Source of the DNA: Palsa-504 sp963705835
Lineage (GTDB): Bacteria > Actinomycetota > Actinomycetes > Streptosporangiales > Streptosporangiaceae
Direction: 5' to 3'
DNA length: 64,000 nt
Assembly: GCA_963705835.1 (NCBI GenBank)
Contig: CAVPLC010000051.1
Location: 138,044 to 202,043, forward strand
Shown here piece after piece: positions 16,876 to 25,702 of the stretch. Made by a program: the position numbers and the translations under genes. The notes under the pieces are model-generated. The model saw only the letters and a program-made list of their open reading frames with translations, was not told where the DNA came from and ran no database searches. Within the stretch, counting starts at the first letter, position 1. Each line of letters starts with the position of its first letter.

Positions 16876-17349
16876 TTACCCCCACTGGCCGGGCTGGTAG
16901 TCGCCGGCGGGCTGGCGGGTGATGACGTTCAGCCGGTTGTAGGTGTTGATCAGGGCGATGAGGCACACCAGCGCGCCGAGCTGGTCGTCGTCGAAGTGCT
17001 TGGCTGCGTTGGCCCAGACCTCGTCGCTGACGCCGTCGTGCGCGTCGGCGAGGCGGGTGCCCTGCTCGGTGAGCTCCAGGGCGGCCCGCTCGGCCTCGGT
17101 GAAGACGGTCGCCTCCCGCCAGACCGCGACCAGGTTGAGCCGCACCTGGGTCTCCCCAGCGTGCGCGGCGTCCTTGGTGTGCATGTCGGTGCAGGCCGCG
17201 CAGCCGTTGATCTGGCTGGCGCGGATCTTGACCAGCTCCTGCGTGACGGCGGGCAGGGTCGAGTTGGTGATGACCGCGCCCGCTGAGTTGATGTGCTTGC
17301 CGAACTTTCCCAGCAGGGGGCTGGCGTGGTAGTTGAGGCGAGCGTCCAT
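16876..17349 (-). CDS. AhpD-like carboxymuconolactone decarboxylase family protein
   Basis: The product is 157 aa. QINGCAACTDMHTKDA at residues 46-61 carries the Cys50-x2-Cys53 pair and His57 of alkylhydroperoxidase AhpD-type proteins. LNLVAVWREATVFTEAERAALELTE is the conserved helix with the proton-relay Glu. Such proteins reduce peroxides with lipoyl or thiol partners. The start at 17349 has GAGACC upstream. It is divergent from the DUF885 gene; the pair may share a regulator. Confidence 0.85.
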   Translation of the reverse strand: MDARLNYHASPLLGKFGKHINSAGAVITNSTLPAVTQELVKIRASQINGCAACTDMHTKDAAHAGETQVRLNLVAVWREATVFTEAERAALELTEQGTRLADAHDGVSDEVWANAAKHFDDDQLGALVCLIALINTYNRLNVITRQPAGDYQPGQWG

Positions 17350-17441
17350 GATGGTCTCCTTGCGGTTCTGGTTCGGGTTACACCTGGATGACGGAAAAGC
17401 GCGGCCCGATGTAACACGGGACCCGGCGCACGCACGACGCT

Positions 17442-17462
17442 CCGTTCGGTAAAAAAGGATCT
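17442..17462. promoter_or_regulatory. recurrent CCGTTCGG motif, copy 3
   Basis: CCGTTCGG at 17442-17449, an A-run, and GGATCT ending at 17462. It lies 15 bases before the start of the DUF885 gene, between divergent genes, just upstream of the ribosome binding site. Confidence 0.45.
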
Positions 17463-17477
17463 AAGCAGAGGAGGAGC

Positions 17478-19151
17478 ATGACGGATCGCCCGATGTCGCC
17501 GGCCACCGATCTCGCCGATCGGTTCCATCGGCGCTGGCTCGAGGTGAACCCCTTTGCCGCCACCATGTACGGCATCCCCGGGTACGACGACCTGGTCCCT
17601 GACGAGAGCGAGGCGGGCGAGCGGGCCTGGCGGGATGAGGTCGAGCGGTTCCTCGGTGAGGCCGATGCGGTCGCGCGCGGGGAGCTCACGCCGGCCGATG
17701 CGGTCACGCTGGACTGCACGAGGGAGGCGGCCGTCCAGGAGCTGGAGGGCATGGACCTGGCGCGGGCCGAGTACACGGTCACCCCCATGCAGTACGCGGG
17801 GCCCGCCACGTTCCTGGCCGTGGCCGCGCGCACGGTCCTGCTCGACCCGGCCGGGGCCGAGGCGTACCTGACCCGGCTGCGGCGCAGCGGCGTGTGGTTC
17901 GACCAGCTCGGCGAGCGGCTGCGGGCCGGGGCCCGCAAGGGGCGGCTCCCGGTCGCTCCGCTGGTCGAGCAGGCGATCACGTGGGCCGAGGGGGTGCTGG
18001 CCGCGCCGGCTCCCGAGCCGGTGCTGTCCCCGCGGCCGCCGCGGGGGTGGGACCGGGCGGCGGCCTGGGAGTCCGAACGCCGGGCGGTCGCCGAGCAGGT
18101 GGTCAAGCCGGCCCTGGCCCGGTGGGTGGCCCTGATCAGGGAGCTGCTGCCGCGGGCGCGGCCGTCGGGTCAGGCCGGGCTGGTCCACCTGCCCGGCGGC
18201 GCCGCGGACTACGCCCGGGCGGTCCGGATCTACACGACGCTGCCCCTGCGGGCGGAGGAACTGCACCAGACCGGGCTGGATCACGTCGCCGCGCTGGAGA
18301 CGCGGGCGGTGGAGCTCGGGGCCGGGCTGGGGCTTTCCGGGCTCGACGCGGTCTTCGCCGCGCTGCGGGACTCGGCCGGCCAGCCTGCGGCCGAGGCCAT
18401 CCGCGGGGCGGTGGTCGCGGTGCGGCGGGCCGAGGCCCGGGCGGCGGAGTTCTTCCCCGCGCCGCTTCCGCCGCCGTGCGACGTGACGCCGATGCCGGAC
18501 GTCGTGGCGCTTAGCGGCGCAGCTCCGCACTACACGCCGCCACGCCTGGACGGGGGGCGGGCGGGGACGTTCTGGTTCAATACGGAGCGGCCTACCGCGG
18601 GCACCGGATGGGACCTCGAGGTGGTCGCCTTCCACGAGGCGGTACCCGGGCATCATCTGCAGCTGTCCCGGCTTCAGCTGCTCACCGACCTGCCCGCGCT
18701 GCAGCGCCAGCGCAGCCTCCCGGTGTTCTCCGAGGGCTGGGGCCTGTACGCGGAGCAGCTCGCCGAGGAAGCCGGGCTGTACGCGGACGGCCGCGGCCTG
18801 CTCGGCTCGGTCAGCACGTCGCTGATGCGGGCGGCCCGGCTGGTGGTGGACACCGGCCTGCACGCCTTCGGCTGGAGCCGGGAGCGGGCCCTGGAGTTCC
18901 TGGCCGAGCACGTGCCGATGCCGCGGGAGTTCCTGGCCGCCGAGGTCGACCGGTACGTGGTGATGCCGGGACAGGCGCTGGCCTACCTCACCGGCAAGCT
19001 CGAGATCCTGCGCATCCGCGAGCAGGCCCGGCAGCGGCTGGGCCCGGCGTTCTCGCTGCCCGCCTTCCACGCCGCCGTCCTGGACCACGGGTCGCTCCCC
19101 ATGCCCACCCTGGACCGCAGCATCGCGGGCTGGCTGGACCGGGCCACGTGA
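17478..19151 (+). CDS. DUF885 family zinc metallopeptidase-like protein
   Basis: The product is 557 aa. GAGGAGGAGC precedes ATG 17478. VVAFHEAVPGHHLQLSRLQ near residue 382 is the family's HExxxxHH-type zinc motif, and VFSEGWGLYAEQLAEE supplies a downstream Glu. The family resembles M1/M32-like gluzincins, and members are often annotated as putative X-Pro dipeptidyl or carboxypeptidases; there is no signal peptide, so it is probably cytosolic. Its stop overlaps the next GTG by GTGA, so the VOC gene was probably translated with it. Confidence 0.85.
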   Translation: MTDRPMSPATDLADRFHRRWLEVNPFAATMYGIPGYDDLVPDESEAGERAWRDEVERFLGEADAVARGELTPADAVTLDCTREAAVQELEGMDLARAEYTVTPMQYAGPATFLAVAARTVLLDPAGAEAYLTRLRRSGVWFDQLGERLRAGARKGRLPVAPLVEQAITWAEGVLAAPAPEPVLSPRPPRGWDRAAAWESERRAVAEQVVKPALARWVALIRELLPRARPSGQAGLVHLPGGAADYARAVRIYTTLPLRAEELHQTGLDHVAALETRAVELGAGLGLSGLDAVFAALRDSAGQPAAEAIRGAVVAVRRAEARAAEFFPAPLPPPCDVTPMPDVVALSGAAPHYTPPRLDGGRAGTFWFNTERPTAGTGWDLEVVAFHEAVPGHHLQLSRLQLLTDLPALQRQRSLPVFSEGWGLYAEQLAEEAGLYADGRGLLGSVSTSLMRAARLVVDTGLHAFGWSRERALEFLAEHVPMPREFLAAEVDRYVVMPGQALAYLTGKLEILRIREQARQRLGPAFSLPAFHAAVLDHGSLPMPTLDRSIAGWLDRAT

Positions 19152-19898
19152 GCGCCGTCCTCGATCACCTCGCTATCGGCACCCATCGGCCTGACCGACG
19201 GGTGGGACCTGTTCGGCGGCGTCCTGGGCGGGACGTGGGTCTACGGCAGCGACTCGCCGGGGTTCTGGTGGGGGCAGCTGGCGTTCGCCGCGGGACCGAA
19301 AATCGAGCTGCTGACCCCCACGGGAGGGCCCGACGGGGCCTTCCTCGAGCGCTTCCTGGCGGCCCGCGGCGCGGGTCCGCATCACCTCAACTTCCTGGTC
19401 ACCGACATCGAGGACATGCTGGCGCGGATCAGGGCGTTCGGCCTCGAGCCGGTCGGGGTCAACCTGGCCAACCCGTACTGGAGGGAGGCGTTCCTGCCCC
19501 CGCGCGGCGCGCACGGCATCGTCATCCAGGTCGCACAGCAGGGCGGCGGTTCGCCGCCGCCGTCCGCGCCGCCGCGGGAGCTTGTTTCGCAGGGGCCGCC
19601 GGCGTCGTTTGACCTGATCGAGCACCGGGTCGGTGACCTGGACGGCGCGGTACGGCTGTTCCGGGACGTGCTGGACGGGCAGCTCTCGGCGGCCGGCGAC
19701 GGTACCGCCTCGCTGAGCTGGCCTGGGGGTAAGCGGATCGCTCTGGTGCGCGAGGACGGGCTGCCGCTGGGCGGGGCGCTGCACCACGTGCGGTTCACGC
19801 GTGCGTCCGGTGCGTCCGGTGCGTTCGGCGCTTGGGAGCGCGAGCGCGCGGACGTGCTGGCCAGGCGGCTCGGGCTGGCCGTGGAGCTGGCGGGCTAG
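19148..19898 (+). pseudogene. VOC (glyoxalase-like) family gene with a frameshift near its 5' end
   Basis: GTG 19148 overlaps the DUF885 stop and begins SAVLDHLAIGTH, a typical VOC start. Near 19180-19190 the coding frame shifts: the next frame reads PIGLTDGWDLFGGVLGGTW and runs to 19898 with HHLNFLVTDIEDMLAR and LIEHRVGDLDGAVRLF, two glyoxalase-like halves. No start codon lies early in the second frame; the first internal ATG at 19416 would delete the first strand set. A one-base indel, real or a sequence error, is the simplest reading. If corrected the protein is about 250 aa. Confidence 0.75.
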
Positions 19899-19905
19899 GG
19901 ACCCC

Positions 19906-19943
19906 TTGACTCTCACGTTGGGTGAGGGCTGCATGCTCGTGTC
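19906..19943 (+). promoter_or_regulatory. MerR-type promoter, probably leaderless
   Basis: TTGACT (19906-19911) and CATGCT (19932-19937) are separated by 20 bases, longer than the usual 17. The spacer holds the palindrome CTCAC-GTTGG-GTGAG (19912-19926). This over-long, palindromic spacer is the MerR hallmark. ATG 19944 starts 6 bases after the -10, so the mRNA is probably leaderless. It drives the MerR gene directly downstream. Confidence 0.7.
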
Positions 19944-20792
19944 ATGTTCAGCATCGGGGAGTTCGCGCGGCTCGGCGGCGTATCGGTTCGCACGCTGCGG
20001 CACTACGACGAGATCGGGCTGCTGAGACCGGCGACGGTGGACCCGGACACCGGGTACCGCGGCTACTCGGCCCGGCAGCTCGGACAGCTCAACCGGATCA
20101 TCGCCCTGAAGGATCTCGGGCTATCGCTGTCCCAGGCCAGGCGGCTGCTGGCCGGGATCACGCTGGAGGAGCTCCAGGGCATGCTCATGCTCCGCCGCGC
20201 TCAGCTGGAGCACGAACTAATCGAGCACCAGAACCAGCTGCTCGGGGTGGAGGCCCGGCTCCGAACCATCGCCAGGGAGGGCGCCATGCCAGCCGATGAC
20301 ATCGTGGCCAAGACGATTCCCGCCGTGGGCGTGGTGGTGATCGCCGGGCCGGCCCCGGGATGGGGGGCGGAGAACATCGTTCCCGTCGTCAACCGGCTGG
20401 CCGGGCAGTTCGACCAGCTGGGGATCGGTGAGCGGGTCAAGGAAGCGGGGCCTCGGATCGTCTTCTACGACCACGAGCACGGCGAGAACGTCACCGTTCA
20501 CCTGGCCCTGCCGGTGACCGAACCGCCGGGCGAGCTGCCCGCCCCGGCGTACTACCGTGTCATGCCGGAGATCGAGGCGGCGACCACGGTGCGCAACGGC
20601 CTGTCGGCGAGCATCTTCCCGATGGTCTACCAGGACCTGGTCCACTGGATCGACGAGCGCGGCTACCGCGTGGCCCCCGGTCCCGGCCGCGAGGTATGGG
20701 TACACGAGGTCGACGACATCGCCGACGTGGATCAGCAGGTGTTCGAGATCCAGCTGCCGTTCACCCGCATCGCCGGCCCCGACCCGACCTGA
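19944..20792 (+). CDS. MerR family regulator with BmrR-like effector domain
   Basis: The product is 282 aa. FSIGEFARLGGVSVRTLRHYDEIGLLRP is the DNA-binding wing-helix at the N-terminus, GYRGYSARQL follows, then a coiled coil to about residue 115. Residues 125-275 form a GyrI-like effector-binding domain (VVVIAGPAPGWG, AYYRVMPEIEAATTVRNG, EVWVHEV). Such proteins are drug-responsive activators. It sits behind its own MerR-type promoter and is probably autoregulated. No transporter is adjacent, and the sugar operon that follows has a different operator. Confidence 0.87.
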   Translation: MFSIGEFARLGGVSVRTLRHYDEIGLLRPATVDPDTGYRGYSARQLGQLNRIIALKDLGLSLSQARRLLAGITLEELQGMLMLRRAQLEHELIEHQNQLLGVEARLRTIAREGAMPADDIVAKTIPAVGVVVIAGPAPGWGAENIVPVVNRLAGQFDQLGIGERVKEAGPRIVFYDHEHGENVTVHLALPVTEPPGELPAPAYYRVMPEIEAATTVRNGLSASIFPMVYQDLVHWIDERGYRVAPGPGREVWVHEVDDIADVDQQVFEIQLPFTRIAGPDPT

Positions 20793-20915
20793 GGACGGCG
20801 CGGAGCCGCCGAGCTCCGCACCAAGATCGAATCCCTCGAGTGCTAGAGGAGTAACTACCTCCCCCCGGCTTGCGCCCTCACCCGCCGCCCCCGCAACCAT
20901 GATCATGAAGGGTTC

Positions 20916-20933
20916 ACTACTCAATGGAGTAGT
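20916..20933. promoter_or_regulatory. inverted repeat ACTACT-N6-AGTAGT upstream of sugar operon
   Basis: A perfect 6-bp inverted repeat with a 6-base spacer at 20916-20933 lies 31 bases upstream of the SDR start. It looks like a GntR/LacI-sized operator. A further AGTA...ACTA-like pair lies near 20850. The cognate regulator is not in the window. Confidence 0.5.
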
Positions 20934-20964
20934 AAAGGCTTCGCGATCATGGGAATGTCACTGC

Positions 20965-21741
20965 GTGGACATCGCCGACTTCAGCCTTGAGCTGTTCTCG
21001 CTGGCCGGGCGCAATGCGCTGGTCACTGGCGGTAATACCGGGCTGGGGCGGGCGTTCTCGCTCGCCCTGGCCAAGGCGGGCGCCGACGTGTTCGCCGTCG
21101 GGCTGGCCGAGGACGACGGGACCACCCGCCGGCTGATCCAGGGCGCCGGGCGGCGGATGGAGTTCCTGGTGGCCGACATCACGCAGCCGGGGGTTCCGGC
21201 CGCCGTCGTTCGGCGCTGCGTCGAGGCGCTGGGGTCGGTCGACATCCTGGTCAACTCCGCGGGCGTCGCGCTGCTGGCCGACGTGACAGAGTTCGGCCGT
21301 GACCAGTGGGACGCCATGGTGTCGGTCAACCTGACCGCCGCCTTCGAGCTCGCCCACGAGGCCAGCAGGTTCATGATCGAGCAGGGATCCGGCAAGATCA
21401 TCAATATCGCCTCGCTGTTCTCCTTCCTCGGCGGCCAGCGCTCGCCGGCGTACGCCGCGACCAAGGCCGGGCTCGTGGGCTTCACCAGGGCCTACTGCGA
21501 CGAGCTGGCGGCCCGCAACATCCAGGTCAACGCCATCGCCCCGGGATACTTCAAGACCGCGATCACCGAAGCGACCCGGGCCGATCCGGCCGCCGATCGC
21601 CGTATCGTCGAGCACATCCCCGCGGGACGCTGGGGTGAGACCGCCGACCTGATGGGGGCGACGGTCTTCCTGGCCAGCCGGGCCGCCGACTACGTCAACG
21701 GCCATGTCCTGGTCGTCGACGGAGGGTATCTCGTCCGCTGA
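20965..21741 (+). CDS. KduD-like short-chain dehydrogenase/reductase
   Basis: The product is 258 aa from GTG 20965, chosen because it aligns with the usual SDR N-terminus and length. ALVTGGNTGLGRAFSLAL is the NAD(P) loop; LVNSAGVALLAD, NIASLFSF (catalytic Ser) and YAATKAGLVGF (Tyr-x3-Lys) complete the active site; the C-terminus ends GHVLVVDGGYLV. The sequence is closest in feel to 2-dehydro-3-deoxy-D-gluconate 5-dehydrogenase and gluconate 5-dehydrogenases. It is first in a three-gene operon with an FAD-linked oxidase and a sugar kinase, so it probably oxidises a sugar, polyol or sugar acid. Confidence 0.85.
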   Translation: MDIADFSLELFSLAGRNALVTGGNTGLGRAFSLALAKAGADVFAVGLAEDDGTTRRLIQGAGRRMEFLVADITQPGVPAAVVRRCVEALGSVDILVNSAGVALLADVTEFGRDQWDAMVSVNLTAAFELAHEASRFMIEQGSGKIINIASLFSFLGGQRSPAYAATKAGLVGFTRAYCDELAARNIQVNAIAPGYFKTAITEATRADPAADRRIVEHIPAGRWGETADLMGATVFLASRAADYVNGHVLVVDGGYLVR

Positions 21742-21766
21742 GCGCGGTTCCCGGCAGAATCAGCTC

Positions 21767-23236
21767 ATGGTCTCATCCCGATCCCCGCTGAACCGCACGT
21801 CGATCGTCAAGGCGATGACCGAACTGCTCGGGCCCGACGCCGTCGAGACCGGCGAGGAGCAGCTGAAGGCGGCCAGCGTCGACCGTTTCAAGAAGTACAC
21901 GTCGGTCCACGGCATCTACGACGGGCCGATCCCGGCCGCGATCGTGTACCCCTCCTCGACGGCGGGCGTGGCGGCGGTCCTGCGGTTCGCCGAGGAGAAC
22001 CTCGTCAACGTCGTTCCGCGCACCGGAGGGACCGCCACCGAGGGCGGGCTGGAGACCGTGGTCGAGGACAGCCTCGTGGTCGACGGGTCGCGGATGAACG
22101 CGATCACCTCGATCGACCCGGTCGACATGATGGCCACCACGCAGTGCGGTGTCCGCCTGGCCGAACTGGAGGACATCCTGCGGGCCCGGGGCCTGACCAC
22201 CGGCCATTCGCCGCAGTCCAAGCCGCTCGCCCAGATGGGCGGCCTGGTCGCGACCCGGTCGATCGGCCAGTTCTCCACGCTGTACGGCGGGATCGAGGAC
22301 CTGGTCGTGGGCCTGGAAGCCGTCTTCCCCGGCGGGAGGGTCACCCGCATCAAGAACGTGCCCCGCCGGGCCGCGGGCCCGGACATCCGTCACGTCGTCA
22401 TCGGCAGCGAAGGCGCGCTGTGCTTCATCACCGAGGTGACGGTCAAGCTCTTCCGCTACCAGCCGGAGAACAACCGGTACTTCGGCTTCCTGGTCGAGGA
22501 GTTCGAGGACGGCATCGAGGCCCTGCGCGAGCTGATCACCGCCGGGTACCGGCCCTCGGTGTGCCGGGTCTACTCGCCCGAGGACGCCCGGCAGCACTTC
22601 GCCGGCTTCTACCGGGGAAAGAACGTCGTCGTGCTCGTCGCCGAGGGCCCGAAGGGCATCGCCGACGCCACCGCGGAGGCGATCGAGGAGCTGTTCGCCG
22701 GGCGCGATTGCGAGCGTGTCGACGGCGGCCTGATCCGGCGGTGGTTCGACAACCTGAACTGGGGCCAGGACAAGATCGACGCCGAGAAGGCGGACATGCT
22801 CATCCGCTCCCACCTCGGGTACACCACCGAGGTGTCCGTCGACTGGTCACGGGTCGGCGAGCTGTTCTACGCCGTCATGGGCCGGATCCGCGGCGAGTTC
22901 CCGCGAGCCGGTGACCTGACCATGCTCGGCGCGCACTCCTCGCACAGCTACCAGACCGGAACCAACCTCTACTTCGTCTACGACTACACGATCCGGAGCA
23001 GCCCTCGCGAAGAGATCGAGGTGTACCACAAGCCGCTGAACGCGATCATCGTCGAGGAGGCCCTGCGGCTCGGCGGGTCGATGGTGCACCACCACGGGAT
23101 CGGCAAATACCGCACGCCCTGGGTGCGGGAGGAGCACGGCAGCGCCTACTACCTGCTGTCGACGCTCAAGGGGGCGTTCGACTCCCGCGGCGTGATGAAC
23201 GCGGGCACGATCTTCCCGCTGGAGCCGGGCGCGTGA
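21767..23236 (+). CDS. FAD-linked oxidase (GlcD / alkyl-DHAP-synthase type)
   Basis: The product is 489 aa from ATG 21767. The PCMH-type FAD-binding domain shows YPSSTAGVAAVLRFA, VVPRTGGTATEGGLE near residue 85, and PLAQMGGLVATRSIGQFSTLYGG, then DIRHVVIGSEGALCFITEVTVKL. The C-terminal cap ends MVHHHGIGKYRTPW, where the HHH segment is the feature shared with alkyldihydroxyacetonephosphate synthase and D-lactate/glycolate oxidases. It lies 25 bases after the SDR gene and its stop overlaps the kinase GTG by GTGA. In this operon it probably oxidises a hydroxy acid or sugar alcohol. Confidence 0.85.
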   Translation: MVSSRSPLNRTSIVKAMTELLGPDAVETGEEQLKAASVDRFKKYTSVHGIYDGPIPAAIVYPSSTAGVAAVLRFAEENLVNVVPRTGGTATEGGLETVVEDSLVVDGSRMNAITSIDPVDMMATTQCGVRLAELEDILRARGLTTGHSPQSKPLAQMGGLVATRSIGQFSTLYGGIEDLVVGLEAVFPGGRVTRIKNVPRRAAGPDIRHVVIGSEGALCFITEVTVKLFRYQPENNRYFGFLVEEFEDGIEALRELITAGYRPSVCRVYSPEDARQHFAGFYRGKNVVVLVAEGPKGIADATAEAIEELFAGRDCERVDGGLIRRWFDNLNWGQDKIDAEKADMLIRSHLGYTTEVSVDWSRVGELFYAVMGRIRGEFPRAGDLTMLGAHSSHSYQTGTNLYFVYDYTIRSSPREEIEVYHKPLNAIIVEEALRLGGSMVHHHGIGKYRTPWVREEHGSAYYLLSTLKGAFDSRGVMNAGTIFPLEPGA

Positions 23237-24654
23237 CGCCGTACCTGCTGGCCATCGACAACGGGTCACAGAGCACCAAGGTGACGATCTTCGACCCGCG
23301 CGGCCGCGCGGTCGCCTCGGCCCGCAGGCAGCTCAGGCCGTACGACACCACCGTGCCGGGGCACGCCGTCCATCCGGGTGACGACATCTGGGACTCCATC
23401 CGGGAGGCCTGCCGTGAGGCCATGGACCGGTTCTGCGGCCAGTTCTCGGGCCACACGGCAGACATCGTGGCCGTCGGCCTGTGCACCATCCGGTTCTGCC
23501 GGGCCCTGCTGGCCGCCGACGGCAGCCTCGCCGAGCCGGTGATGAGCTGGATGGACGAACGGGTCGCCCGTCCCTACGAGCCGGCGAACCCCCGGACCCG
23601 CTACGTCACCACCTCCTCCGGTTACATCACCCACCGGCTGACCGGCCGGCTGACGGACGCCGCGGCCAACTACCAGGGTGTCTGGCCCATCGACCAGGAC
23701 ACCGCGGCCTGGTCGAACGATCCGGCCGTCTACGCCGCCACCGGCATGACGCGCGACATGCTCTTCGACCTGGTCCCGCCGGGCGGCCTGCTCGGTTCGG
23801 TGACGCCGGCGGCGGCCTCGGCCACGGGCATCCCGCCCGGCCTGCCGGTGTACGCCACGGCCAACGACAAGGCCGTCGAGGCGCTGGGCAGCGGGCTGGA
23901 GGACGACGGCACCGTGCTGCTGTCGCTGGGCACCTACATCGCGGCGATGACGTTCGGCTCGTCTTCGCGGAGCACGGACGACAGCTACTGGGTCAACTTC
24001 GCGGCGCGGCCCGGGAGGTACCTGTACGAGAGCACCGGGATCCGGCGCGGCATGTGGATGGTGAGCTGGTTCGGCTCCGTGCTGGGGGGCCCGCCGCCCG
24101 ATGCCCTCAACGCCGAGGCCAGCGGGCTGGCGCCGGGCTGCAACGGGCTGCTCACGCTGCCGGACTGGCTGGCACCCGGCCACGCGGCCTGGCGCCGGGG
24201 CGCGCTGCTGGGCTTTGACGGCAGCCAGGGGCGCGCTCACATCTACCGCTCGATCCTCGAAGGCATCGCGCTGACGATGGCGAACAACACCGCGGCGATG
24301 GAACGGGCGCTGGGGCGGCGGCTTTCGCCGGTCCTCGTGTCCGGCGGCGGATCGCGCTCGGACCTGATGATGCGGATCGTCGCCGACGTCTTCGACCGCC
24401 CCGCCCGCCGTACCACGGTCAACGACGCCGCCGGCCTCGGGGCCGCCATCTGCGCCGCGGTCGGCCACGGCATCTACCCGGACTGGGGCCAGGCCACCGC
24501 GGCGATGGTCGCCGCCGGCGACGGGTTCGCGCCCGACGCCGTCGCGGCCCGCGCCTACCAGCAGATCAACAGGGTGTACGCGGGCCTGACCGCGTACACC
24601 GACCCGCTGTTCCGCTCGATGGCCGACGGGTTCCAGGGCCTGGAACGCGCCTGA
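23233..24654 (+). CDS. FGGY family carbohydrate kinase
   Basis: The product is 473 aa, starting at GTG 23233 inside the previous gene's stop. LLAIDNGSQSTKVTIFD is the first phosphate loop; VMSWMDERVARP and SGYITHRLTG are the sugar-side segments; LSLGTYIAAMT is the second phosphate loop and VLVSGGGSRSDLMMRIVADVF the adenosine motif. FGGY kinases phosphorylate polyols, ketoses or related sugars. With the SDR and oxidase upstream it forms a compact catabolic operon lacking a visible transporter. The substrate cannot be assigned from sequence. Confidence 0.88.
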   Translation: MTPYLLAIDNGSQSTKVTIFDPRGRAVASARRQLRPYDTTVPGHAVHPGDDIWDSIREACREAMDRFCGQFSGHTADIVAVGLCTIRFCRALLAADGSLAEPVMSWMDERVARPYEPANPRTRYVTTSSGYITHRLTGRLTDAAANYQGVWPIDQDTAAWSNDPAVYAATGMTRDMLFDLVPPGGLLGSVTPAAASATGIPPGLPVYATANDKAVEALGSGLEDDGTVLLSLGTYIAAMTFGSSSRSTDDSYWVNFAARPGRYLYESTGIRRGMWMVSWFGSVLGGPPPDALNAEASGLAPGCNGLLTLPDWLAPGHAAWRRGALLGFDGSQGRAHIYRSILEGIALTMANNTAAMERALGRRLSPVLVSGGGSRSDLMMRIVADVFDRPARRTTVNDAAGLGAAICAAVGHGIYPDWGQATAAMVAAGDGFAPDAVAARAYQQINRVYAGLTAYTDPLFRSMADGFQGLERA

Positions 24655-24667
24655 CCGGAAATCGCGC

Positions 24668-24706
24668 TTGACCTTGACCCAGGGTCAGGGTCCGAGCATG
24701 GGTGCC
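24668..24706 (+). promoter_or_regulatory. MerR-type promoter of the ABC exporter, probably leaderless
   Basis: TTGACC (24668-24673) and GAGCAT (24694-24699) are 20 bases apart. The spacer region carries a 23-base near-perfect dyad (24670-24692) with arms GACCTTGACCC and GGGTCAGGGTC. ATG 24707 begins 7 bases after the -10, fitting a leaderless transcript. The MerR gene at 26530 is the likely regulator. Confidence 0.7.
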
Positions 24707-25702
24707 ATGAACGCACCGACCAATAACGCGGTCGCCGCGAACGGCCTGCGCAAGACCTACGGCGACAAGGTTGTCCTGGACGGGGTCGACCTCAGCATCG
24801 GGGAGGGTGAGGTCTTCGCGCTGCTCGGGCCCAATGGCGCGGGCAAGACCACCACGGTGAAGATCCTGTCCACCCTGATCCCGGCGGACGCCGGCACGGC
24901 CAGCGTCATGGGGCACGACGTGCGCGGCGAGGCCGGGGCGGTACGCGCCGCCATCGGGGTCACCGGGCAGTTCTCCGCGGTCGACGACTGGCTCACCGGC
25001 GAGGAGAACCTGCTCCTCATGGGCCGCCTGCTGCACGTCCCGGCGGCCGAGCGACGGGCGCGGGCCGCCGGGCTGCTTGATCTGTTCGACCTCGCCGACG
25101 CGGCGGCGCGGGCCCCGGCCACCTACTCCGGCGGCATGAAGCGCCGCCTCGACATCGCGATGACGCTGATGGGGCGGCCACGGCTGATCTTCCTCGACGA
25201 GCCCACGGCCGGCCTGGACCCGCGCAGCCGCCACACGACGTGGCAGCTTATCCGGGAGCTGGTCGCCGACGGCGTGACCATCTTGCTGACCACGCAGTAC
25301 CTGGAGGAGGCCGACCAGCTCGCCGACCGCATCGCCGTGCTGGACCGGGGCCGCATCGTCGCCGAGGGCACGCCGAAGGAACTCAAGCAGCGCGTCCCCG
25401 GCGCGCACATCCTGCTGCGCTTCGCCGACGCCGCCTCGCTGGAGGCGGCCGCCCGGGCGCTGCCCGAGGGCGCGCGCGACGACGAGGAGCTGGTGCTGCG
25501 GGTGCCGAACGAGGGCGGGATCTCCTCGCTCCGTGACGTGCTCACCCGCCTCGGCGACGGCGTCGCCGTGGAAGACCTGTCCATCCACACGCCAGACCTC
25601 GACGACGTGTTCTTCGCCCTGACCGGCGACGCCTCCCCGGACCTCTCCCCCAACCCTTCCCCCGACCCTTCCCCCGACCCTTCGAAGGAGCAGGCCCGAT
25701 GA
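24707..25702 (+). CDS. ABC exporter ATP-binding protein, DrrA-like
   Basis: The product is 331 aa. Walker A is LLGPNGAGKTTTVKIL near residues 41-56, the Q-loop is VTGQFSAVDDWLTGEENLLLMG, the signature is TYSGGMKRRLDIAMTL, and Walker B is LIFLDEPTAGLDPRSR. The C-terminal domain after residue 225 is the DrrA/daunorubicin-type extension. The tail is four imperfect SPDPS-like units encoded by short DNA repeats. An in-frame ATG at 24698 lies in the -10 element, so 24707 is preferred. Its stop overlaps the permease start by ATGA. Confidence 0.9.
   Translation: MNAPTNNAVAANGLRKTYGDKVVLDGVDLSIGEGEVFALLGPNGAGKTTTVKILSTLIPADAGTASVMGHDVRGEAGAVRAAIGVTGQFSAVDDWLTGEENLLLMGRLLHVPAAERRARAAGLLDLFDLADAAARAPATYSGGMKRRLDIAMTLMGRPRLIFLDEPTAGLDPRSRHTTWQLIRELVADGVTILLTTQYLEEADQLADRIAVLDRGRIVAEGTPKELKQRVPGAHILLRFADAASLEAAARALPEGARDDEELVLRVPNEGGISSLRDVLTRLGDGVAVEDLSIHTPDLDDVFFALTGDASPDLSPNPSPDPSPDPSKEQAR

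Noticed and set aside
24668..24706. Longer N-terminus for the ABC ATPase
   Set aside because: The upstream in-frame start codons fall inside the MerR promoter elements.
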